Shown here piece after piece: positions 50,120 to 58,500 of a DNA stretch of 64,000 nucleotides. A model generated the notes under the pieces. It had not been told where the DNA came from. It searched no databases and saw only the letters and a program-made list of their open reading frames with translations. The DNA comes from an uncultured Thalassolituus sp. (GTDB lineage Bacteria > Pseudomonadota > Gammaproteobacteria > Pseudomonadales > Oceanobacteraceae): contig CAJXUK010000010.1 in the NCBI GenBank assembly GCA_913061435.1, positions 1 through 64,000 on the forward strand, written 5' to 3'. The translations under genes and the position numbers were made by a program. Within the stretch, counting starts at the first letter, position 1; each line of letters starts with the position of its first letter.

Positions 50120-52063
50120 ATGGCAGCTGAATACGGACACATCGCACTTTTAATTGCCCTCGCGTTTGCGTGTGTGCAATCCATCGTACCGCTAGTGGGT
50201 GCGCAATCTAATCGCGAATGGATGATGCAATACGCGCGACCTATGGCTTTAGGCCAAGCATTTTTCTTAACCATTAGTTTTATCGCTTTGAGTTACAGCT
50301 TTGTGGTTGACGATTTTTCGGTGGCTTATGTTGCGAATAACAGCAACAGTTTATTACCGACTCAGTTTAAAATCAGTGCAGTTTGGGGTGGCCACGAAGG
50401 TTCGTTGTTGCTTTGGGTATTGATGCTTGGTTTGTGGGGCGCTGCGGTGGCTATGTTCAGTAAAGCGTTACCGATCGAAATGGTTGCGCGTGTACTGGCT
50501 ATTATGGGCATGGTGGGTGTCGGTTTTATTCTGTTTACTGTATTGACGTCTAATCCGTTTGAGCGAATTTTACCCTCAATTCCAATGGATGGAGCAGACT
50601 TAAATCCCTTGTTACAAGACTTTGGTTTAATTGTTCACCCACCCACTCTTTATATGGGATATGTGGGTTTTTCTGTGGCTTTTTCGTTTGCTATAGCTGC
50701 TTTATTGGGTGGGCGTCTTGATGCTGCTTGGGCTCGCTGGTCGCGCCCTTGGACTACCGCGGCTTGGGTTTTCTTAACCATGGGTATCGCGCTGGGTAGC
50801 TGGTGGGCTTATTATGAGCTTGGCTGGGGCGGCTGGTGGTTTTGGGATCCAGTAGAAAATGCTTCTTTTATGCCTTGGTTAGTGGGAACCGCCTTGATTC
50901 ACTCATTGGCAGCGACTGAGAAACGCGGGGTGTTTAAAAGCTGGACTGTTTTGCTTGCGATCTTTGCTTTCTCGTTAAGTTTGTTGGGCACTTTCTTGGT
51001 GCGTTCGGGAGTATTAACCTCGGTGCATTCTTTCGCTGCCGATCCAGAGCGGGGGGTGTTTATTTTGGCACTGCTCGGGCTAAGTGTGGGTGGTTCTTTA
51101 ACGGTTTATGCATTAAAAGCACCTACAGTCACGTCATCAGGTAAGTTTAAATTACTCTCGCGAGAGGGGTTTTTATTAGCCAATAATGCCTTGCTGGTTG
51201 TCGCCACGTTAACGATTCTCTTGGGAACGCTCTATCCTTTGATGGTTGATTTTATCAGCGGTGAGAAACTGTCGGTGGGTGCGGCTTGGTTTAATACTAT
51301 GTTTGTACCTTTGGCTTCTGCGATGACTGCCTTGGCTGGTATTGGTGCCATGTCGCGCTGGAAGGTAATGCCGGGTAAGTTGTTATTGGCTCAGCTATCG
51401 GGTGCATTAGTGATTGCGCTGATTGTTGCCGCTGCTTTCCCTCTGGTGTATGCCGGTGAAATGAATTTTAAAGTTGCTTTTGGTTTGTTTATATCAACTG
51501 TGTTGATAGCGACTACCGTGGGTGATATTTGGCGTAAATCAAAAGGCCAATTGAGCCGTTTAGGGAAATTAACGAAAAGCTATTGGGGTATGGTTATTGC
51601 CCACACCGGTTTAGCCATCACGGTGATTGGTGTGACTGTAGTGAGTAACTACAGTGTTGAAAAAGCCGTTAAAATGTTTCCCGGAGATGTAGTGACGCTA
51701 TCGGGTTATAATTTTGAATTCACCCAGGTCGGTTTACAGCAAGGTCCTAACTATATGGCCAATGTTGGGGTGTTTGAGATCACTAAAGCGGGTCGAGAAG
51801 TAGCGACATTAAACGCCGAAAAACGTCGTTATAAGGTACAAGGATCTATGATGACGGAAGCAGCTATTGATGCCGGTTTATTCCGTGATTTATATGTGTC
51901 CATGGGTGAGCCATTAGAAGATGGCGCTTGGGGCATACGCTTGCAAGTGAAAGCTTATATGCGTTGGGTTTGGTTAGGTTCAATCTTTATGTGTGTGGGT
52001 GGTTTGTTGGCGATTCTAGATAAGCGTTATCGCTTGCGTCCTAAAACCGTTAAATCGGCTTAA
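50120..52063 (+). CDS. ccmF: Haem lyase subunit CcmF
   Basis: CcmF joins haem to the CXXCH motif of apocytochromes, working with CcmH and CcmI. The 647-residue product has many membrane helices and the family motifs VWGGHEGSLLLWVLMLG, PTLYMGYVGFSVAFSFA and the WWD-like haem site GWGGWWFWDPVENASFMPWL. The segment LIHSLAATEKRGVFKSWTVL and the TFLVRSGVLTSVHSFAADP block carry conserved His residues. Length fits E. coli CcmF. The last residues RYRLRPKTVKS are basic, facing the cytoplasm. Confidence 0.96.
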   Translation: MAAEYGHIALLIALAFACVQSIVPLVGAQSNREWMMQYARPMALGQAFFLTISFIALSYSFVVDDFSVAYVANNSNSLLPTQFKISAVWGGHEGSLLLWVLMLGLWGAAVAMFSKALPIEMVARVLAIMGMVGVGFILFTVLTSNPFERILPSIPMDGADLNPLLQDFGLIVHPPTLYMGYVGFSVAFSFAIAALLGGRLDAAWARWSRPWTTAAWVFLTMGIALGSWWAYYELGWGGWWFWDPVENASFMPWLVGTALIHSLAATEKRGVFKSWTVLLAIFAFSLSLLGTFLVRSGVLTSVHSFAADPERGVFILALLGLSVGGSLTVYALKAPTVTSSGKFKLLSREGFLLANNALLVVATLTILLGTLYPLMVDFISGEKLSVGAAWFNTMFVPLASAMTALAGIGAMSRWKVMPGKLLLAQLSGALVIALIVAAAFPLVYAGEMNFKVAFGLFISTVLIATTVGDIWRKSKGQLSRLGKLTKSYWGMVIAHTGLAITVIGVTVVSNYSVEKAVKMFPGDVVTLSGYNFEFTQVGLQQGPNYMANVGVFEITKAGREVATLNAEKRRYKVQGSMMTEAAIDAGLFRDLYVSMGEPLEDGAWGIRLQVKAYMRWVWLGSIFMCVGGLLAILDKRYRLRPKTVKSA

Positions 52064-52074
52064 AAGGAAAAATT

Positions 52075-52629
52075 ATGAAACGTTTATTTCTATTTATTCC
52101 TCTTATTCTGTTTATCGCAATGGCTGCGTTTTTGGGCGCGGGTATTGGCCGCGAAGATAAAGAGGTTTTACCTTCGCCTCTTATCGGTAAGCCATTTCCT
52201 GCGTTTATTTTGCAAAAAGTAGAAGACCATCAACAGCTTACCCAGACAGATTTACAAGGTAAGCCGATGCTGGTTAATGTTTGGGCTACTTGGTGCCCTA
52301 CTTGTAAGGCCGAGCATGAATTTTTAAATACTTTGGCGGCTAAAGGTATTCGTATTATTGGTATTAACTACAAAGACGATGAAGAGTTAGCCAAAGAGTG
52401 GTTGCGCGATTTGGGTAATCCCTATGAATTTAATATCAGCGACCCCAAAGGAAAGCTTGGATTAGAGCTGGGGGTTTATGGTGCGCCTGAAACATTTTTT
52501 GTCGATGGCGACGGTATCATTCGTGCAAAGCATGTTGGCGATTTGAGTGAGAAAGTATGGCTTAAATACAAGCCTACTTTTGATAAAATGACAGCACAGG
52601 CGAATAGCCGAGCTGAGGAGATTCAGTAA
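52075..52629 (+). CDS. ccmG: Thiol:disulfide oxidoreductase CcmG (DsbE)
   Basis: CcmG is a membrane-anchored thioredoxin-like protein that keeps apocytochrome cysteines or CcmH reduced. The 184-residue product has an N-terminal anchor helix, the active site NVWATWCPTCKAEH (Cys-Pro-Thr-Cys) and the conserved GVYGAPETFFVDGDGIIRAK with the cis-Pro region. The acidic EDHQQLTQTDL block is typical. The stop shares a base with the ccmH start (TAATG). Confidence 0.95.
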   Translation: MKRLFLFIPLILFIAMAAFLGAGIGREDKEVLPSPLIGKPFPAFILQKVEDHQQLTQTDLQGKPMLVNVWATWCPTCKAEHEFLNTLAAKGIRIIGINYKDDEELAKEWLRDLGNPYEFNISDPKGKLGLELGVYGAPETFFVDGDGIIRAKHVGDLSEKVWLKYKPTFDKMTAQANSRAEEIQ

Positions 52630-53102
52630 TGAGAATTATTTTATTATTGCTTTTATCTTTTAGTACGTTAATAAGCCATGCGGTGATTGACGGCCATAAA
52701 TACCCGTTTGATAACGATGTCGACGAAAAACGCTTTTCGGTGCTGGCCGAACAGTTGCGTTGCCCAAAGTGTCAAAACCAAAATTTATCGGATTCAGATG
52801 CACCGGTTGCAGCAGATTTGCGCGATAAAGTATATGAGCTGATTCTTGAAGGTGAAAATGACGAAGAAATTGTCGACTATCTCGTCGCGCGTTACGGCGA
52901 TTTTGTTCGTTATAACCCACCGGTGCAAAAAAATACTTTCTTTTTATGGTTTGGCCCTGTGTTAATGGGTTTGATTGCTCTGATTATTATCATCAGCATT
53001 ACACGCAGTGGTAAAAAAACAGAACCATTGAGTGCACAAGATTTAAAACGCCTGGCCGATTTAAAAGCCGCTAGACAAAACAGTGAGCAAAAAGACAAAT
53101 GA
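52629..53102 (+). CDS. ccmH: Cytochrome c maturation protein CcmH
   Basis: CcmH is a thiol protein that presents apocytochrome to CcmF. The 157-residue product has a signal peptide, the redox motif LRCPKCQNQNLSDSDAPVA (Cys-x2-Cys) and DLRDKVYELILEGENDEEIV. A membrane helix follows (FFLWFGPVLMGLIALIIIIS), with a short charged C terminus. This is the single-domain form (CcmL/CycL type), with the TPR domain carried by the next gene. It overlaps ccmI by four bases. Confidence 0.95.
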   Translation: MRIILLLLLSFSTLISHAVIDGHKYPFDNDVDEKRFSVLAEQLRCPKCQNQNLSDSDAPVAADLRDKVYELILEGENDEEIVDYLVARYGDFVRYNPPVQKNTFFLWFGPVLMGLIALIIIISITRSGKKTEPLSAQDLKRLADLKAARQNSEQKDK

Positions 53103-54307
53103 TTATTACATTAGTTTTATTATTAGTTACTTTGGCCTTTGTAATTTGGCCGGCCTTTTCTCGACGTAATGCCCATATCAGTCAAGAGGCTGAAAACCTA
53201 CGTTTATATACTCAGCGTAAACAAGAAATCATGTTGTCTGAAGACAGCGAAGAAGATCGTGAGCAAATGTTATTAGAGCTTGATCGTGAATTGATTTCTA
53301 ACGACAGTGAAGGGGCAACTTTTAAAGACGCATCGCCCAAACAAAAAATTCTAACGGCGTTTGCCTTGTTTATTATTATGGTTTCTTCTGTTTTATTTTT
53401 GTACGAAGACTTAGGAGCGCAAGATGAGTTAATTGCGACTGAGTTGTTGAACAAAATGAATACAGTCAATCTATCAAAAGAAGAGCAAGTCTTGTTAACC
53501 AGCAGTTTGCGTCATGCTACCGAAAGCAATCCTAGTAATGAAGAGTGGGCTTACTTGTATGCTCGTACCTTGTCGTCGGATGGCCAATATGAAGAAAGTA
53601 TAGTGACTTTCGAAAGAATATTAGAGGCACTGCCTGAGGAAGCAAAAGCCGATCGTTCAGCGGCCTTGGTACAAATTGCTCAAGCTAAATTTAACTTAGC
53701 GGGTGAAAAAGCTGATGACATGATTTACGACTATTTAAAAAGTGCGCTTAAACTGGCACCTAATAACTCACAAGCACTGGGTATGGGCGGTATCATGGCT
53801 TATGAACTGGGTTATTTAGAGGAGGCTTTTGATCATTGGAAGGCATTATGGCTTAACATATCAACACGCCCAGAAGCGGCTTCTTTAGAGCAAGGGTTAC
53901 AACAAATTGCTGCAGAATTAGAAAGCCAAGGCAAAACAGTTGATATGACTTGGATGACAAGAGCAGAAGTTAAGGTTTTGGTTTCTATCAGCGACCAGCT
54001 TAAAGCTCAGCTGCAAGATACTGATGCGGTATTTGTAATGGCTAAGGCACTTACTGGGCCTGTCATGCCATTAGCCGCAGTGAGAATCATGGCAAAAGAT
54101 TTGCCGATGCAGGTATCACTCAACGACAGCCAAGGTATGGTTCCTGGTTTATCGTTAAGTACTTTCGAAGAAGTTCAGCTGATTGCCCGTGTTGCTAAAA
54201 GCGGGGAACCTATTGCTAAACCAGGTGACTTTGAAGGGACGTTTAGCCCAGTTGTAGTAAAGTCTGACGAGACTGTTAATTTATTAATCGACAGAATCAT
54301 TAAGTAA
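53099..54307 (+). CDS. ccmI: Cytochrome c maturation TPR protein CcmI
   Basis: CcmI is an apocytochrome c chaperone that pairs with CcmF and CcmH. The 402-residue product has two membrane helices near the N terminus (TLVLLLVTLAFVIWPAF and ILTAFALFIIMVSSVLFLYE). A TPR domain follows at about residues 135-260 (EEWAYLYARTLSSDGQYEES, ALKLAPNNSQALGMGGIMAY). The C-terminal domain has VFVMAKALTGPVMPLAAVRI and LSTFEEVQLIARVAKSGEPI, typical of CcmI/CycH. It closes the operon. A long hairpin follows. Confidence 0.93.
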   Translation: MIITLVLLLVTLAFVIWPAFSRRNAHISQEAENLRLYTQRKQEIMLSEDSEEDREQMLLELDRELISNDSEGATFKDASPKQKILTAFALFIIMVSSVLFLYEDLGAQDELIATELLNKMNTVNLSKEEQVLLTSSLRHATESNPSNEEWAYLYARTLSSDGQYEESIVTFERILEALPEEAKADRSAALVQIAQAKFNLAGEKADDMIYDYLKSALKLAPNNSQALGMGGIMAYELGYLEEAFDHWKALWLNISTRPEAASLEQGLQQIAAELESQGKTVDMTWMTRAEVKVLVSISDQLKAQLQDTDAVFVMAKALTGPVMPLAAVRIMAKDLPMQVSLNDSQGMVPGLSLSTFEEVQLIARVAKSGEPIAKPGDFEGTFSPVVVKSDETVNLLIDRIIK

Positions 54308-54342
54308 CCAATTTAGTGTCTGATAGATGCTAGAAAATCTAG

Positions 54343-54380
54343 CCAACTAATAGCTAAACGTATGTTTAGCTATTAGTTGG
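54343..54380. other. Perfect 17-bp inverted repeat between convergent genes
   Basis: CCAACTAATAGCTAAAC (54343-54359) pairs perfectly with 54364-54380 around a GTAT loop. There is no U tract on either side, unlike the other terminators here. It lies between ccmI and the DUF2804 gene and could still block or process both transcripts. Confidence 0.7.
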
Positions 54381-54387
54381 CTATTAG

Positions 54388-55407
54388 TTACCATTTAGCA
54401 TAATGGTCTTCTGTAAATCCCCAAACGCCATCCAAATAAATGACTTCGTCATTGATTTTAATGTCGCCATAAAAGCGGCCAAAGTGCTGGGTGAAGTTTG
54501 ACGCTGCAATCAACATATTCTTTTTTTCTTTACGCTGGCCTGCTGGTTCAAACGATAAGTGAATTTTGCCATCGTTAGAGCGCAATGCCCAGGCATGCTC
54601 TGGTTGGTAGCGATCAAAGCGAAAGTCGACCATATCGACTTTGTATAAATCTCCATCAATCCATAATGCATTTTCTGTGAAACCTGTTTCATTTACGCCA
54701 GCGGCTAAATTAAAACCAAGGCGACGGCCATCGTTTAATTTGCAAGAAAGACTGCCCCAGTTCCAGGATGTTTCACGACGCATGTAGCCAGCACTCCAAT
54801 CGACCGAAGCCAAGGTGCCAATCTTTTCTAAATCAAAGGTATCGCCATCCCAGTGTGCACTGCCGTTACAAACCAGTGCTGTTGCTTTTTGCGTGAATAC
54901 CCAGCCGGTGTAACCAGCCCGAGCGCACATAACTAATGGGTTGTAGTTAGCTGTTTCGTCAATAATAGCGTCGACTTTAAAGCCATTAGCAAGCTCTACA
55001 TTAACCGCGCGTAATCGAGGAGTGCGAGTGGCGCTGATTGTGATTTTGTTATTGCCTTTGCTAAATGTCGCAATGCCTTCGTTTGGTTTTGCGCTCATTT
55101 GAGTTTTGCAAGAAAATGGTTGGATAAAACTGAATTCTTCAAACTTATTGCTACTAGGTTGATAAGCATAAACAAAACAGTTACTAGCAAACTTTAAGTC
55201 TACAATGGCAATACCAATGATTAATTCTGGGCTAGTTAGGCCAATAAATTGAAATTGATTGTATTTTAAGTGCTTTGCTAACTTACTTAAACGACGATCC
55301 ATAGCATTGCGTAAATCGTAATCTAGGTGGTTAATTTCTTCTACACCGTCGGCAAAAACCCCAAAGCTGGGTTGACCTTTTGTATTAATTAGAAAATCTT
55401 TAGCCAT
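54388..55407 (-). CDS. DUF2804 family protein
   Basis: The 339-residue product matches the DUF2804 family: FIGLTSPELIIGIAIVDLKF, FVYAYQPSSNKFEEFSFIQP, NYNPLVMCARAGYTGWVFTQ, DWSAGYMRRETSWNWGSLSC and FAAGVNETGF-like segments (here NLAAGVNETGFTENALWIDG). It ends in VWGFTEDHYAKW. Several Trp and His residues are conserved in the family, yet no biochemical role is established that I know of. It has no signal peptide. It is transcribed toward ccmI and lies 119 bases after the giant surface-protein gene on the same strand. Confidence 0.85.
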   Translation of the reverse strand: MAKDFLINTKGQPSFGVFADGVEEINHLDYDLRNAMDRRLSKLAKHLKYNQFQFIGLTSPELIIGIAIVDLKFASNCFVYAYQPSSNKFEEFSFIQPFSCKTQMSAKPNEGIATFSKGNNKITISATRTPRLRAVNVELANGFKVDAIIDETANYNPLVMCARAGYTGWVFTQKATALVCNGSAHWDGDTFDLEKIGTLASVDWSAGYMRRETSWNWGSLSCKLNDGRRLGFNLAAGVNETGFTENALWIDGDLYKVDMVDFRFDRYQPEHAWALRSNDGKIHLSFEPAGQRKEKKNMLIAASNFTQHFGRFYGDIKINDEVIYLDGVWGFTEDHYAKW

Positions 55408-55526
55408 GAAGGTTCCTAGCCCTATTTATTTGCTGATGATTTTGGCAGATTAGTGAAAGATAAACCATGGTTGTTATCGCCAACGAGGGAGTCGGTTGTT
55501 GGTATTTAGAAGGCAGCAATTAAATG

Positions 55527-58500
55527 CTACCAATTAAACGCTTGGCGTAGTGAGGCAAGTGTATCTTGGTCAGCTTTAAAGCGGAGTTTTAAATACACAC
55601 CTTGCGCGGTGTAATTGGCTGCAGAAAAATCGTTATCAATAAACCCTTCAAAGTTATAACCAATGCTGGCCCATAAATTTTTAACTGGGCGTGCACCTAT
55701 GGATAAACCATAGCTGTTTTGTTGCTGTGACCCTGTGCTGATCAGTTCTCGACCATGCGCACCTATGTCCCAAGTTTGGTTGAGCTGGTGTCGCCATTCT
55801 CCTGCGATATAATGAACGGTCGAGGCTAAATCCTGACGACTGTACTGCTCCAAAACTCGTTTAAAACCATATTGGGTAGACAATTGGTGGCCGCGTTTGA
55901 ACATCCAGTTAAGATGAGCATTATTGATAATGCGACGACTTTTATCGGTTGGATTTGAGTAATCAAGCGATAATAAATCTTCTATTAAGCGTGTTTGTAA
56001 TAATACGGCAAAAGGTTGTTGATAAGGGCGAATAGCAAAGTCAATAATGGCATTGGTATTTTGTTCGAAGCCCGGTTGGTTGGCTTGTTTATACACACTT
56101 AGGCTGCCACCAATAGCCGTATGGCGGTTTAATGGATGATATAAGCTAGTTTGAACGCTGTGAACTTGGCTGCTGGCTGCGATGCGGCGTTCTATACGGT
56201 TGGTCCATTGCCATTGTTTTGAACGATAGCTCCAGCCAGTACTGATCGCATGAAAATCCTCGCTGGCAGTTTCTTCAGCGGGTGAAGCTTGTTCGAGGTT
56301 TTTGCTTTGATTAAACCCAAAGCTAACTAACCAATGTTTGTCGACTTTCCAATCGTGACTTAATCCTGATTCGGTGAATAACCGATAACCGTCATTTTGC
56401 TTTTCTTGCACCATGGATTGTTCAACTTGCCCACCTTGCCAAGGTTGTGTTCGTAAGCCAATAGCAGTGCGCTCCAGATTATTAGTATTGAATGAGCGCT
56501 CGTAATTGGCAAAGCTGGTTAGGGTATCGTTCCAGCGGTATTCTGACCCCAGTTTTAGGCGATCATTTTCTTCACTGCGCTCGGTAATATCGGTGGTAGC
56601 GGTTACATTAACGCTAAAGTCTTTACTGAACATCGGTGTTGATGCACCCACCACTAATTCTTCGACAAAATCTAAACCGTTTTCGGTTTCTTGGGTGTTC
56701 GATTGAACACCTGCTTTGATGGTACTGTTTTGAGAGATTTTGCGGGTTAAGGTGGCAGCCCCAAATTGTTTGTCGTAGCCGCTATTAATATCAGTTTGGT
56801 ATAAGCCCTTTAACTCAAGTTGATCGCGTTTGTTGAGATATACAGTCGCGTTAATGCCGCTTGTTTGCTTACCTAGCTCCACTTGATTTTGTTGGTTGAG
56901 ACCAAACTCTTGCTCAATGCGTTGGCTATAAGCGGTGACCTCTGAAGTGGCTGTTCTTAATTTGGCTTCAATGCGTTTAGCTGAGGCTTTTTCTGTGTTT
57001 GTAGCAGAACCGTTGTTTATATTGTTGCTGGCATTGTTAATGGTGTTGCTTTTTGCTGCAGCAGGTCGGGTTTGTGCTACTTCGGCGGTTAAGGTGACAT
57101 TGCCCAGTTTTAAGGTAGCGTCAACAGCATTCAATTGGTTATTCTGGTTACCTTTGTTTTCATCTATCACGGTAACCCCTGCTGTTAGGGTATCGTTTAA
57201 CAACTTGATTCCCGAGCGACCACCAATTAAGTGCCCACCTTGAGCATTTTCTGTTTCATAATCAGCGACAATATAGATGGGGTTAAAATCATTGTCTGTG
57301 GTAGCAATAGGGCTTTTAAAATATAAGCTGCCATCAGTACTGTTGAGGCTGTAATCTAAAAATCGTTTTAATGTTTTGCTGTTTAATACGCGTTGATTAT
57401 TTAACCGGTCGCGGGTTTCAATGCGGATATTCTCTGAGTTTAAAACAATGTTTTTATTGCTCAATTTGTATAAACCGGATGTCCCGTTAGCGGCGATTTC
57501 ATCACGGACAAAATTTGAATCAGCTTCGCTAGCAAAGGCAGAAAGTTCTACTAAATCATTCTGAAAAACAGTTTGAACACCGGTTAGGTTACGCACGTAC
57601 TTGGCCAGCTTGGTTTTATCTAAGCCTGTGCTGATATCACCATACATGGCGTAAAAACGTTTCTTTTCAATTTTGATGTACAGTTTATCGCCGCTGCTGG
57701 CATCTTGTCCCTGCTGGCTGGCATCTGCATATAGGGTGTAGTATTCACCGGGTTGAACTAAGGCAGCAAAGGGAGTGGTTTTTTCTTTGTTTGAATCATA
57801 AGCAGCAGTAATTAAGTAATCACCTGGTATTTGTCCTTTGGTGTAGAAAGCCAAGCGACCTTGGTGAAAAATATTATCGTCTACTGTGCCATTAGAATTT
57901 TGTTTGGCATTGTTGCTGGTACTGTGTGCGCCAAGAGTGAGATCACCAAGACCTACTAAAATCCAGTCCCTTGCTGCGGGTATTAGCCAAGGGCGTATTT
58001 CATCCGTTAAGCCATTACCATGATCGAACTTTACGGTTAATTCACCGGTTTGAGTGGTAGGTTGTAGACGAATGAAAGCGATGCCATCTCCTTCAACACG
58101 ATAGCTTAGCTTATTGGTATCGCTGAGAGGATTAATGTCGTATTCACTGCGCTGTAGCAGTTCAAAGGGCTCTGATATTTGTATTTCACCTTGTGTGTTT
58201 TTACGCACAGGATAGCCATTTTTGTCTTTTAAACGCACGGCAATAATGGGTGTTTGAATACCGTCGGCTATTAATGTACTCATTTCAGGAAGCAGTTCCA
58301 CGTGAGTTGGTGCACCCGAGAAATAGATACTTTGTGCTAAGTAATCAATGACCTGATCGTTGCGGTCGAGTATTTCGGCAACAAAATTATTTTCACCTTC
58401 TTCAATGTTTATGCCGCGCCATTCACTAACAGATACGGCTTTATTTTTGGCGCGCTTAATGCCTTCAAAATAAATGCTGTGCACTGCAACACCGTTTAAG

